Source: Diogma glabrata (taxonomy: Eukaryota > Arthropoda > Insecta > Diptera > Cylindrotomidae). From it: a stretch of DNA of 64,000 nt. Both the position numbers and the translations under genes were made by a program. Below are positions 1-11,622 of this stretch, in pieces (within the stretch, counting starts at the first letter, position 1; every line of letters begins with the position of its first letter). Location of the stretch: contig OY856186.1 of NCBI GenBank assembly GCA_963693315.1, positions 307,795,061 through 307,859,060 of the forward strand, in the 5' to 3' direction. The notes beneath the pieces are model-generated. The model did not search any database and was not told the origin of the DNA. It saw nothing but the letters and a program-made list of their open reading frames with translations.

Positions 1-512
1 TGTCTCAGTTATTGGCTGTACTGGGATCGGTGTGGATCTCTCACCTGGTTGAAAAGCAGGTGAAGCAGATGGAGCAGATGATACTCCTGGTTTATTCTGC
101 ATAACTGGACGTGTTGACAGTGATCCTATTATATCCCAGGCGCGTGACAATTGCGAGATAGCGTAGGTACGGGCTTCTTGCAAGTCATTGCGAGGACCCA
201 ACCTATTCATCCTACCCGTGTAATGTAAGACTCGATTCGCCAAACCATCTAAGAAGGTCTGATTAATTGGTGGCCGAAGTCGTCGTACCTGGTTTAAAAT
301 AAGTTGTGCTGCCTGCACCACCATTTGAGATTCCTCGATCAAATCTCTCGCATGAGACACTGTTATTGGAACTGACCCATGATCTCCATGGTTTCGCAGT
401 TCCTCTGCCCAATTGACCCCCCTAAAGTCCACACCCCGAATCAAAATTCGACTTGCAGTTCGGTGGGTTCCAAACCATAGAACGGATGGTCAACGTCTAA
501 CTGGCTTGACAT
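1..512 (-). pseudogene. gag-like protein, N-terminal part, frameshifted
   Basis: An ATG at 512-510 opens a frame that stops at 441. From about 489 down to position 1 a second frame stays open for over 160 codons and runs off the window. The first frame ends in a stretch rich in E/L/V that would naturally continue into the second frame's LIRGVDF segment, as in the N-terminal part of many insect LTR-element Gag proteins (an acidic 'EL..E..IRG' helix followed by a helical capsid-like region). A short A/T run at 442-446 is where the frames need one base to join. This is either a single-base deletion or a sequence error. The downstream part has helix-forming segments (about 140 residues) and then a Pro/Ser/Ala-rich stretch. 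No zinc knuckle is reached. Gag identity is inferred from position behind LTR and PBS plus general character. Confidence 0.5.
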
Positions 513-2059
513 TTCGATGGTAAAATTTATAAAGTCCAGAATTCGAAAAAAAAACACGTCAATAATAATAACAAAACCAATTCCAACAAAAAAAATGTAG
601 CTAGTACGCTGTAAAAGTGAAAATAATGAAAAACGAAAACGAAAAAAACAACGAACGCCCAAAAAAAAAATTTTTGTAAAAACAAACTTGTAAAGGAACA
701 AAAAAAAACCACTGTCGCCGCTAATCTTTACTTCACCTTTCACAAAAATTCCTATAATATTGTATATAAAAATATAATTTATTTATTTAATTTCAGATAT
801 ACTGAAATATATATATATACCTAAAATTAGTTATTGACGATAGCACCCCTAAAATATATTTATTTATTTTTAAAAAAAAATTGAGAAATAAAAAATATTC
901 AAAAGAATGCTTATTTATCGGATGCACCGTCTTACCCTTGAAATATTGATTTATTTTTTGAAAAAAAATAAAAAATATTTATTTATATCTTGATGTATTG
1001 CGTATTTAAAAAAAATTTATTTATTTAGTTACCTAAAATTAACTTAAATTTAAAAAAATTATTTATTTAATAAAAATTTTATTTAATTAATTTTCAAACA
1101 AAATTGTTTTATTTATTTTATTTTTTTATTTAATAATTAGATAAGAGATTCCCAAAATCAAGATTCGTCTGGAGACAATTTAAAAAGTAAGTATGGTTAC
1201 AATATCCATTTTGTTTAAATCTGAATTCCCGCGTTCGCGAGCCCACTCCAACAATGCATGTGAGAACTGACTAGAAAAGCCCCTGACGACCAGATTCTAC
1301 AGAACAGTTTCTCCCCAACCTAATAAAAACAATCACAACTGTCACGATTAGACCTTAGGTCCACTTCTACTGACCCAGTTGTGCTTGTTTAACCTACAAA
1401 TAAATTACACCTAAACCTAATGCGAAAGCTGAAGAACGCTCCCGAGCACCAGACTTCAGATCCTAAACTCTATGAAAAATTGTTTTATTGCAAGCTAAAT
1501 GGAAAAAAATGGTAAGTTTTGAATTTGTATGAGGTGAAGCCTCTGATCCTGAAAGCAAAGTATAAATTGGTCCTTCCCTTCATTACACCGAAGAAGCCTC
1601 TGAGCAAAGAATGGTACTACTGGTTTGCACCTAAGTACAAACACAGCAACACCACTCCTCGTCCCTGAGAACTCCCTCGCTGAATGAAGAGAAGAAACCA
1701 ATGTTCTTCGATCGCATAACCCCGGTGGTCATAGGCGATCTAAGAACGTCATCATCGTTAAGGGGAGAAGCCCCATGGATGGCTTGTTAGGCCTACCGCT
1801 GAGAGAAATATTAATTAAACCCTAATACACAAAAAATAAAAAAAATATTTACAAACATATGTACATAGTTATTCAAAAAATATGTACAATATATACATGG
1901 TAGCATAAAAAAAATTCAAAAAAACTGCTTCCCCAAAACGGTTTTTTTTTCCAAATTAAAAAACAATTAGTATTACTAAAATTCGAATGACAGCACAAAA
2001 AAACAATCTCCAAAACAAATTGCTGTGCCAAAACGGTTTTTTTTCAAACAAGCAAACAC
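513..2059. other. AT-rich retrotransposon leader, no convincing gene
   Basis: About 540-1150 is extremely A/T-rich with repeated ATTTATTTA-like runs on both strands. About 1200-1810 is of more balanced composition and contains a 68-codon minus frame (1701-1495) with no recognisable domain. About 1810-2060 is again A-rich, with two near-repeats ending in CAAAACGGTTTTTTTT (about 1935 and 2033). I see no promoter or RNA gene that I could defend. Confidence 0.5.
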
Positions 2060-2536
2060 TTAACTAATGATACAGTGAGGGACAGGGGCCTCCTGTGGAC
2101 CAGACCACTCCTCTACCTGTCGCATGGTCGGTGAGATGGGAACCACCTCAACCAGCTCCTCTATTTGAGTACTCTTGGTCGAGGAAGCTCCCAGCTCCAC
2201 GACCAAGCGACTCTCCTTCTCCTTCTTCCTCCTCTCCTTCCTCTTCAAGTGAGAGCTCCTATTTTTCTTTATCCGTCTCCTCTCACGCCAGCCCACATTC
2301 ACTTCCTCATTCACCTCATCCAACTCCTCATCCACTCCATTCAACTCCTCATACACTATTTCCCCTATCAGCACATCCAGAAACTCATCATACTGTTCTT
2401 CATATATGTCCTCCATCAATTCCCTATAAATTCCATCCTTAACTTCATTCATAATCACATTCATAATTCCATCCACCACATTCCTTGCCTCAACCATTCT
2501 CCTTTCTCTCCACATTCGCTCTCTCATCCACCTCAT
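2060..2536 (-). CDS. Unrecognised charged 158-residue leader ORF
   Basis: The longest frame in the retrotransposon leader, with ATG at 2536-2534 and stop at 2060. The N-terminal 30 residues are Arg/Met-rich, residues about 30-95 are strongly acidic (many Glu/Asp with regular hydrophobics, probably helical), residues about 100-125 are Lys/Arg-rich and the tail is Ser/Thr/Pro-rich. It begins about 380 bp downstream of the PBS in the element's own direction, so it could be an accessory leader ORF or a remnant of gag. The composition partly reflects a CT-rich low-complexity plus strand (2200-2480, with CTCCTCATCCA-like tandem motifs), which also opens Pro/Ser/His-rich frames on the other strand. 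I do not recognise a family, and it may be non-coding. Confidence 0.25.
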   Translation of the reverse strand: MRWMRERMWRERRMVEARNVVDGIMNVIMNEVKDGIYRELMEDIYEEQYDEFLDVLIGEIVYEELNGVDEELDEVNEEVNVGWRERRRIKKNRSSHLKRKERRKKEKESRLVVELGASSTKSTQIEELVEVVPISPTMRQVEEWSGPQEAPVPHCIIS

Positions 2537-2899
2537 TCATCCACGGCTCAAACCCCCCTGGTCGACACCTCCTTCTCAACCCCTGACCCCTCATGTACAT
2601 ATTCTTAAAAAAATAAAAATTTAAAAAAAGTTCCAAACACAAAACAACCAATATCTGGTTTATCAAAAAAAAAATATAAATATATATATCCAAAAGAATA
2701 TATAAAACACCAAACTGGTTTTCCAAATAGTTTCACACAAAAAAAATATTATTAATAATAAAAAAAACCCAAAAAACTGGTTTTCAAAAAATTTGCGCCC
2801 CAAATTTTTCGCGCTAAAAATTCACAAATAGAATTATTTACCGTAATTACGGTATTTTACAAGAAAAATTATCCCAAAACCTAAACTGGTTCCACCAGG
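2537..2899. other. Leader between PBS and first ORF, A/T-rich
   Basis: A/T-rich sequence with A-runs and a short alternating AT stretch near 2675-2690. A minus frame (2726-2490) overlaps the end of the charged ORF in another phase, but its first half is translated low-complexity sequence. Nothing else is recognisable. Confidence 0.4.
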
Positions 2900-2917
2900 G
2901 TCCCTGTTTCGGCGCCA
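2900..2917 (-). promoter_or_regulatory. Primer binding site, lysine tRNA type
   Basis: On the minus strand this reads TGGCGCCGAAACAGGGAC. It matches the complement of the 3' end of animal tRNA-Lys(UUU), as I recall it, at 16 of 18 positions, including TGGCGCC and AACAGGGAC. It primes minus-strand DNA synthesis in LTR elements. Its position five bases from a TG/CA-type LTR end supports the call. Confidence 0.75.
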
Positions 2918-2922
2918 CTTAT

Positions 2923-4074
2923 TGCGATGCCATAGTAAAATGGCTTGGACTTTTAAAACAACGATATCATAATTTCAATACAAGAATGAATTTAATACCG
3001 GGATATAATTGATCCCCACACGAATCTTACTTCCGGAATCTCCTAAACGAAATTGACTTAATATGACATTTCAATGACCAAAAAAAATGTTTAAAATTAT
3101 TAATAACATGACTACTAAACTACAAAGGAATACTAGTTTTAATTTTTTTACCTTAAAATTATCCGTATTTACTGCTACAATCTCCTTCCAATTCTTCATC
3201 AAACCAAATAATATTCCTATAAGCTTTCTTTCTTTGTCAACCCGGTACTCCTTCAGATCTCATCAAAAATCATATGCTTTCAGTTCTTTATATCACAAAT
3301 AACATTCCTTCAATTCTTTTCCACACAAATAATATTCTTCTAGATCTTCATGACAATAAAACATTTGATGTACGTAAGAAGAACACCATCGGAAACAGCT
3401 TCAACAATAATCAAAATAATAATCCAAGCAAATGGCTTCTGCTTATTTTTATTCTTTTTATTACAATACTTGCAAAATTTTATTATAAAACAATGTTTTT
3501 CGGATTATATGTAAAACAATGGCTGGCTTTACGTTTTCTTCATTCAAGTAAAAAAAATGGAATATTTCTTTTAAATTTATATTTTTAATATTTCCTTTCT
3601 TTTTGTTTTATACAATTTTTAAAACAATTTACTTTTCTGTTATTTACAAAAAAACAAAATATGGAATCCATTTGTTTTAAAAGTTAAACATTGAAAAATA
3701 AAATAAAATCACATTTTTTCCAATTTCTTTAGTTTTCACTTTTTTGAAGACCAAAAATAGAATGAGCATCCAATTGAAAAACATGTGATTTTTATCTTTT
3801 GACATCTTCTAATGAAAAAATCAAATCGTGTAATACCAAAGATTCAACAAAAATTAGCAACGACATCTGTTCGTTAGAATTGGAAATAAAATTGAGTACG
3901 TTCGTTTGTTCTTTATAGTATATTCGAAATTTAACTAGCCGTTAAATATTAGAAAATTTTAAAATTATTATTAATGTAAAAATGAACTGAAACTATTGAA
4001 ATACATTTTTATTGAATTAGAAACAGAAGATGAATTGGTTTTATTATTGTTTTGCGAATATTGCGAACGTTACA
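2923..4074 (-). repeat. Probable 5' long terminal repeat (about 1.15 kb)
   Basis: The inner boundary is set by the PBS (2900-2917) followed by a 5-bp spacer and TG at 2923. The outer boundary is set by array homology starting at 4074, directly after ...GTTACA. The LTR therefore begins TG and ends CA, and is about 1,152 bp. The interior is very A/T-rich. Two plus-strand frames inside it (3087-3302, 3274-3588) look like random AT-rich translation. The second LTR, needed to prove the boundaries, lies outside the window. Confidence 0.55.
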
Positions 4075-4920
4075 CCCTTACTATCTACACATGAATCCCT
4101 AAAATCCCTTTTTCTGGAATAACGCGGATCAACAATTTCAGGAAGCAACCATTCGAAATAAAAATCCTTCAAGCGAGGATACATAAAATTATCAAAAAAT
4201 CCCGATCGTACAATATTGTTTCAACAAACAAATATTGGTTCAACAGTTTTGGGTCCTGAATTTGCTGATGCGACGTACCCGTCCACACCCCAAATACACT
4301 ATACTCTTTTTGGGAAATGTGGAGCTGTCCTTGTATTTGGTAGTAGTAAGGGTGCATTTTTTAAGGCCTAAAATTTTATTATTCGATTTATCGAAATTTA
4401 AATATTTAATTTTGCCGATTTGCAAAGCTTCAAAAACCGACAAATTTGAAGCCGATTTAGGACACTTTACTTCTATAATACCGTTACTACCATCAATTAC
4501 TCCGTCGGGAGAAGCTCCACGAAAATAGGCCTTTTCATCAATAAATAAACCACAGCTACTGATCTTTATTCCCAATTTAGCCTCGATGGCTTTTATGGCA
4601 AGATCTTCGTTCAACTTTCCATAAATCATGCTGTCAGTTGAAACTGTGGAGTATAATATTGGTTTGAGTTGAGATTGCAACTTTTTTGCTCTACATACTC
4701 TACCAAAATTTGATGCAGTGAGTAACGTTTGCCTCAGATTTACCCATCTGCTTGAAGAAGCTTGGCCTATTGTTTCTTTTTGGATATTGTGTCTCTCCTG
4801 TTGTTGTTCTTTCAACGTTTCTTTTATGGCGCGAGCTCGTTCATTGTAATCATCCTTGCTCATGTGCTCACAATATGTAAAATGATTGGAAATAATACAT
4901 AATCGTCCAGCGAACACCAC
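4074..4920 (-). pseudogene. U0: YqaJ-fragment unit, cut by the LTR element
   Basis: Lacks the last 18 bp of the unit, replaced by the LTR end. The N-terminal 226-codon half is open. L1 present; L3 present (six A before TCCCGATC), so the C-terminal frame ends early. It reads YFRGASPDG instead of the usual YFLGASPDG, shared only with U1. Confidence 0.85.
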
Positions 4921-5135
4921 GTGAAGGTGAAGGATACGTTCGCCGTAGAAAGGAATGGGAAGGTATTTATTAGTAAGAAATTGGGTTGTTACATTTATAT
5001 AAACTTATATAACTATCTTATATAACTATTTAATAATTGTTGTTACATTATCTATCTTATATAACTAACATTGTTATTAAAATTAAATCTATTTAATAAT
5101 AATAATAAAAATAATAATAAAAATGCCAATATAAA

Positions 5136-6001
5136 TTAATTTTCAGAATCTAAACCCTTACTATCTACACATGAATCCCTAAAATCCCTTTTTCTGGAAT
5201 AACGCGGATCAACAATTTCAGGAAGCAACCATTCGGAATAAAAATCCTTCAAGCGAGGATACATAAAATTATCCAAAAAATCCCGATCGTACAATATTGT
5301 TTCAACAAACAAATATTGGTTCAACAGTTTTGGGTCCTGAATTTGCTGATGCGACGTACCCGTCCACACCCCAAATACACTATACTCTTTTTGAGAAATG
5401 TGGAGCTGTCCTTGTATTTGGTAGTAGTAAGGGTGCTTTTTTTAAGGCCTAAAATTTTATTATTCGATTTATCGAAATTTAAATATTTAATTTTGCCGAT
5501 TTGCAAAGCTTCAAAAACCGACAAATTTGAAGCCGATTTAGGACACTTTACTTCTATAATACCGTTACTACCATCAATTACTCCGTCGGGAGAAGCTCCA
5601 CGAAAATAGGCTTTTTCATCAATAAATAAACCACAGCTACTGATCTTTATTCCCAATTTAGCCTCGATGGCTTTTATGGCAAGATCTTCGTTCAACTTTC
5701 CATAAATCATGCTATCAGTTGAAACTGTGGAGTATAATATTGGTTTGAGTTGAGATTGCAACTTTTTTGCTCCACATACTCTACCAAAATTTGATGCAGT
5801 GAGTAACGTTTGCCTCAGATTTACCCATCTGCTTGAAGAAGCTTGGCCTATTGTTTCTTTTTGGATATTGTGTCTCTCCTGTTGTTGTTCTTTCAACGTT
5901 TCTTTTATGGCGCGAGCTCGTTCATTGTAATCATCCTTGCTCATGTGCTCACAATATGTAAAATGATTGGAAATAATACATAACCGTCCAGCGAACACCA
6001 C
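5136..6001 (-). pseudogene. U1: YqaJ-fragment unit
   Basis: L1 is the only frame lesion. Variants: YFRGASPDG, VCGAKKL, FLDNFMYP with FYSEWLL in the C-terminal half, and a Pro-to-Leu change just after the T-run region. FLDNFMYP plus FYSEWLL is shared with U23 and U29. Confidence 0.87.
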
Positions 6002-6216
6002 GTGAAGGTGAAGGATACGTTCGCCGTGGAAAGGAATGGGAAGGTATTTATTAGTAAGAAATTGGGTTGTTACATTTATATAAACTTATATAACTATCTT
6101 ATATAACTATTTAATAATTGTTGTTACATTATCTATCTTATATAACTAACATTGTTATTAAAATTAAATCTATTTAATAATAATAATAAAAATAATAATA
6201 AAAATGCCAATATAAA

Positions 6217-7081
6217 TTAATTTTCAGAATCTAAACCCTTACTATCTACACATGAATCCCTAAAATCCCTTTTTCTGGAATAACGCGGATCAACAATTTC
6301 AGGAAGCAACCATTCGAAATAAAAATCCTTCAAGCGAGGATACATAACATTATCAAAAAAATCCCGATCGTACAATATTGTTTCAACAAACAAATATTGG
6401 TTCAACAGTTTTGGGTCCTGAATTTGCTGATCCGACGTACCCGTCCACACCCCAAATACACTATACTCTTTTTGGGAAATGTGGAGCTGTCCTTGTATTT
6501 GGTAGTAGTAAGGGTGCTTTTTTTAAGGCCTAAAATTTTATTATTCGATTTATCGAAATTTAAATATTAAATTTGGCCGATTTGCAAAGCTTCAAAAACC
6601 GACAAATTTGAAGCCGATTTAGGACACTTTACTTCTATAATACCGTTACTACCATCAATTACTCCGTCGGGAGAAGCTCCAAGAAAATAGGCCTTTTCAT
6701 CAATAAATAAACCACAGCTACTGATCTTTATTCCCAATTTAGCCTCGATGGCTTTTATGGCAAGATCTTCGTTCAACTTTCCATAAATCATGCTGTCAGT
6801 TGAAACTGTGGAGTATAATATTGGTTTGAGTTGAGATTGCAACTTTTTTGCTCTACATACTCTACCAAAATTTGATGCAGTGGTAACGTTTGCCTCAGAT
6901 TTACCCATCTGCTTGAAGAAGCTTGGCCTATTGTTTCTTTTTGGATATTGTGTCTCTCCTGTTGTTGTTCTTTCAACGTTTCTTTCATGGCGCGAGCTCG
7001 TTCATTGTAATCATCCTTGCTCATGTGCTCACAATATGTAAAATGATTGGAAATAATACATAACCGTCCAGCGAACACCAC
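6217..7081 (-). pseudogene. U2: YqaJ-fragment unit with core nonsense
   Basis: L1, L4 and L5. Changes near 6570 turn the core into ...ALQIGQI followed by a stop. It carries the MKETL variant in the N-terminal helix (6988). First unit of a four-unit block U2-U5. Confidence 0.87.
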
Positions 7082-7296
7082 GTGAAGGTGAAGGATACGT
7101 TCGCCGTGGAAAGGAATGGGAAGGTATTTATTAGTAAGAAATTGGGTTGTTACATTTATATAAACTTATATAACTATCTTATATAACTATTTAATAATTG
7201 TTGTTACATTATCTATCTTATATAACTAACATTGTTATTAAAATTAAATCTATTTAATAATAATAATAAAAATAATAATAAAAATGCCAATATAAA

Positions 7297-8171
7297 TTAA
7301 TTTTCAGAATCTAAACCCTTACTATCTACACATGAATCCCTAAAATCCCTTTTTCTGGAATAACGCGGATCAACAATTTCAGGAAGCAACCATTCGAAAT
7401 ATTCGAAATCAAAATCCTTCAAGCGAGGATACATAAAATTATCAAAAAAATCCCGATCGTACAATATTGTTTCAACAAACAAATATTGGTTCAACAGTTT
7501 TGGGTCCTGAATTTGCTGATGCGACGTACCCGTCCACACCCCAAATACACTATACTCTTTTTGGGAAATGTGGAGCTGTCCTTGTATTTGGTAGTAGTAA
7601 GGGTGCATTTTTTAAGGCCTAAAATTTTATTATTCGATTTATCGAAATTTAAATATTTAATTTTGCCGATTTGCAAAGCTTCAAAAACCGACAAATTTGA
7701 AGCCGATTTAGGACACTTTACTTCTATAATACCGTTACTACCATCAATTACTCCGTCGGGAGAAGCTCCAAGAAAATAGGCCTTTTCATCAATAAATAAA
7801 CCACAGCTACTGATCTTTATTCCCAATTTAGCCTCGATGGCTTTTATGGCAAGATCTTCGTTCAACTTTCCATAAATCATGCTGTCAGTTGAAACTGTGG
7901 AGTATAATATTGGTTTGAGTTGAGATTGCAACTTTTTTGCTCTACATACTCTACCAAAATTTGATGCAGTGAGTAACGTTTGCCTCAGATTTACCCATCT
8001 GCTTGAAGAAGCTTGGCCTATTGTTTCTTTTTGGATATTGTGTCTCTCCTGTTGTTGTTCTTTCAACGTTTCTTTTATGGCGCGAGCTCGTTCATTGTAA
8101 TCATCCTTGCTCATGTGCTCACAATATATAAAATGATTGGAAATAATACATAACCGTCCAGCGAACACCAC
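7297..8171 (-). pseudogene. U3: YqaJ-fragment unit with in-frame 9-bp insertion
   Basis: A 9-bp tandem duplication around 7393-7411 adds three residues (FEYFEW). L1 only otherwise. The N-terminal half is open over 226 codons, with FIYCEHM in place of FTYCEHM. Confidence 0.87.
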
Positions 8172-8386
8172 GTGAAGGTGAAGGATACGTTCGCCGTGGA
8201 AAGGAATGGGAAGGTATTTATTAGTGAGAAATTGGGTTGTTACATTTATATAAACTTATATAACTATCTTATATAACTATTTAATAATTGTTGTTACATT
8301 ATCTATCTTATATAACTAACATTGTTATTAAAATTAAATCTATTTAATAATAATAATAAAAATAATAATAAAAATGCCAATATAAA

Positions 8387-9252
8387 TTAATTTTCAGAAT
8401 CTAAACCCTTACTATCTACACATGAATCCCTAAAATCCCTTTTTCTGGAATAACGTGGATCAACAATTTCAGGAAGCAACCATTCGAAATAAAAATCCTT
8501 CAAGCGAGGATACATAACATTATCAAAAAAATCCCGATCGTACAATATTGTTTCAACAAACAAATATTGGTTCAACAGTTTTGGGTCCTGAATTTGCTGA
8601 TCCGACGTACCCGTCCACACCCCAAATACACTATACTCTTTTTGGGAAATGTGGAGCTGTCCTTGTATTTGGTAGTAGTAAGGGTGCTTTTTTTAAGGCC
8701 TAAACTTTTATTATTCGATTTATCGAAATTTAAATATTTAATTTTGCCGATTTGCAAAGCTTCAAAAACCGACAAATTTGAAGCCGATTTAGGACACTTT
8801 ACTTCTATAATACCGTTACTACCATCAATTACTCCGTCGGGAGAAGCTCCAAGAAAATAGGCCTTTTCATCAATAAATAAACCACAGCTACTGATCTTTA
8901 TTCCCAATTTAGCCTCGATGGCTTTTATGGCAAGATCTTCGTTCAACTTTCCATAAATCATGCTGTCAGTTGAAACTGTGGAGTATAATATTGGTTTGAG
9001 TTGAGATTGCAACTTTTTTGCTCCACATACTCTACCAAAATTTGATGCAGTGAGTAACGTTTGCCTCAGATTTACCCATCTGCTTGAAGAAGCTTGGCCT
9101 ATTGTTTCTTTTTGGATATTGTGTCTCTCCTGTTGTTGTTCTTTCAACGTTTCTTTTATGGCGCGAGCTCGTTCATTGTAATCATCCTTGCTCATGTGCT
9201 CACAATATGTAAAATGATTGGAAATAGTACATAACCGTCCAGCGAACACCAC
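8387..9252 (-). pseudogene. U4: YqaJ-fragment unit
   Basis: L1 only. Subtype markers: KSLGLKK (TAAACTTTTATT on the plus strand), VCGAKKL, CTISN near the N end, and ACTGTCTT in the following spacer. Closest to U9. Confidence 0.87.
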
Positions 9253-9467
9253 GTGAAGGTGAAGGATACGTTCGCCGTGGAAAGGAATGGGAAGGTATTT
9301 ATTAGTAAGAAATTGGGTTGTTACATTTATATAAACTTATATAACTGTCTTATATAACTATTTAATAATTGTTGTTACATTATCTATCTTATATAACTAA
9401 CATTGTTATTAAAATTAAATCTATTTAATAATAATAATAAAAATAATAATAAAAATGCCAATATAAA

Positions 9468-10331
9468 TTAATTTTCAGAATCTAAACCCTTACTATCTAC
9501 ACATGAATCCCTAAAATCCCTTTTTCTGGAATAACGCGGATCAACAATTTCAGGAAGCAACCATTCGAAATAAAAATCCTTCAAGCGAGGATACATAAAA
9601 TTATCAAAAAATCCCGATCGTACAATATTGTTTCAACAAACAAATATTGGTTCAACAGTTTTGGGTCCTGAATTTGCTGATGCGACGTACCCGTCCACAC
9701 CCCAAATACACTATACTCTTTTTGGGAAATGTGGAGCTGTCCTTGTATTTGGTAGTAGTAAGGGTGCATTTTTTAAGGCCTAAAATTTTATTATTCGATT
9801 TATCGAAATTTAAATATTTAATTTTGCCGATTTGCAAAGCTTCAAATACCGACAAATTTGAAGCCGATTTAGGACACTTTACTTCTATAATACCGTTACT
9901 ACCATCAATTACTCCGTCGGGAGAAGCTCCAAGAAAATAGGCCTTTTCATCAATAAATAAACCACAGCTACTGATCTTTATTCCCAATTTAGCCTCGATG
10001 GCTTTTATGGCAAGATCTTCGTTCAACTTTCCATAAATCATGCTGTCAGTTGAAACTGTGGAGTATAATATTGGTTTGAGTTGAGATTGCAACTTTTTTG
10101 CTCTACATACTCTACCAAAATTTGATGCAGTGGTAACGTTTGCCTCAGATTTACCCATCTGCTTGAAGAAGCTTGGCCTATTGTTTCTTTTTGGATATTG
10201 TGTCTCTCCTGTTGTTGTTCTTTCAACGTTTCTTTTATGGCGCGAGCTCGTTCATTGTAATCATCCTTGCTCATGTGCTCACAATATGTAAAATGATTGG
10301 AAATAATACATAACCGTCCAGCGAAGACCAC
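9468..10331 (-). pseudogene. U5: YqaJ-fragment unit
   Basis: L1, L3 and L4. Silent marker CAAATACC at 9843 (plus strand), shared with the mariner-bearing units. The following spacer has lost one TCTTATATAACTA-type repeat, giving a 1,066-bp unit. Confidence 0.87.
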
Positions 10332-10533
10332 GTGAAGGTGAAGGATACGTTCGCCGTGGAAAGGAATGGGAAGGTATTTATTAGTAAGAAATTGGGTTGT
10401 TACATTTATATAAACTTATATAACTATTTAATAATTGTTGTTACATTATCTATCTTATATAACTAACATTGTTATTAAAATTAAATCTATTTAATAATAA
10501 TAATAAAAATAATAATAAAAATGCCAATATAAA

Positions 10534-11407
10534 TTAATTTTCAGAATCTAAACCCTTACTATCTACACATGAATCCCTAAAATCCCTTTTTCTGGAATAA
10601 CGCGGATCAACAATTTCAGGAAGCAACCATTCGAAATAAAAATCCTTCAAGCGAAGATACATAACATTATCAAAAAAATCCCGATCGTACAATATTGTTT
10701 CAACAAACAAATATTGGCTCAACAGTTTTGGGTCCTGAATTTGCTGATCCGACGTACCCGTCCACACCCCAAATACACTATACTCTTTTTGGGAAATGTG
10801 GAGCTGTCCTTGTATTTGGGGTAAGGGTTGTAGTAAGGGTGCTTTTTTTAAGGCCTAAAATTTTATTATTCGATTTATCGAAATTTAAATATTTAATTTT
10901 GCCGATTTGCAAAGCTTCAAAAACCGACAAATTTGAAGCCGATTTAGGACACTTTACTTCTATAATACCGTTACTACCATCAATTACTCCGTCGGGAGAA
11001 GCTCCAAGAAAATAGGCCTTTTCATCAATAAATAAACCACAGCTACTGATCTTTATTCCCAATTTAGCCTCGATGGCTTTTATGGCAAGATCTTCGTTCA
11101 ACTTTCCATAAATCATGCTGTCAGTTGAAACTGTGGAGTATAATATTGGTTTGAGTTGAGATTGCAACTTTTTTGCTCCACATACTCTACCAAAATTTGA
11201 TGCAGTGAGTAACGTTTGCCTCAGATTTACCCATCTGCTTGAAGAAGCTTGGCCTATTGTTTCTTTTTGGATATTGTGTCTCTCCTGTTGTTGTTCTTTC
11301 AACGTTTCTTTTATGGCGCGAGCTCGTTCATTGTAATCATCCTTGCTCATGTGCTCACAATATGTAAAATGATTGGAAATAATACATAACCGTCCAGCGA
11401 ACACCAC
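10534..11407 (-). pseudogene. U6: YqaJ-fragment unit with 8-bp insertion
   Basis: A net 8-bp insertion near 10819-10830 (GGGGTAAGGGTTG) shifts the frame after the T-run and ends the N-terminal half at 209 codons. L1 is also present. Private changes are YLRLKD and LLSQYLF. Confidence 0.87.
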
Positions 11408-11622
11408 GTGAAGGTGAAGGATACGTTCGCCGTGGAAAGGAATGGGAAGGTATTTATTAGTAAGAAATTGGGTTGTTACATTTATATAAACTTATATAAC
11501 TATCTTATATAACTATTTAATAATTGTTGTTACATTATCTATCTTATATAACTAACATTGTTATTAAAATTAAATCTATTTAATAATAATAATAAAAATA
11601 ATAATAAAAATGCCAATATAAA

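Larger units (their letters stand above)
1..4074 (-). mobile_element. LTR retrotransposon, 5' part (runs off the left edge)
   Basis: Read on the minus strand the order is LTR (4074 to about 2923), lysine-tRNA-like primer binding site (2917-2900), long AT-rich leader, then the start of a gag-like frame that continues past position 1. That order is the 5' end of a Ty3/Gypsy-type or similar element. The right end, ...TTACA, abuts array sequence that lacks only the first 18 bp of a unit, so the element lies inside or at the edge of the array. Polymerase domains and the other LTR are outside the window, so the family cannot be fixed. A long LTR with a tRNA-Lys primer recalls Osvaldo-like elements, but that is only a suggestion. 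Confidence 0.65.
6217..10533 (-). repeat. Four-unit higher-order block, copy 1 (U2-U5)
   Basis: Order: MKETL unit, FEYFEW 9-bp-insertion unit, KSLGLKK unit, L3-plus-CAAATACC unit. The same order of the same subtypes recurs at 32700, 41093 and 55195. Confidence 0.8.

Noticed and set aside
1495..1701. Minus-strand 68-codon frame in the leader
   Set aside because: No similarity I recognise and no supporting signals.
2095..2608. Pro/Ser/His-rich plus-strand frames
   Set aside because: They are translations of CT-rich low-complexity sequence opposite the charged minus-strand frame.
3087..3588. Plus-strand frames inside the LTR
   Set aside because: Composition is that of random AT-rich DNA, no motif is visible, and they run opposite to the element.
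4235..4528. Plus-strand 97-codon frame repeated in almost every unit
   Set aside because: It is antisense to the nuclease core, has no ATG start, shows no domain, and its variants are explained by changes in the minus-strand frame.
5101..5170. TTTTCAG before each unit as a plus-strand splice acceptor
   Set aside because: No plus-strand exon follows. On the minus strand it is the C-terminal ...DSEN codons and stop.
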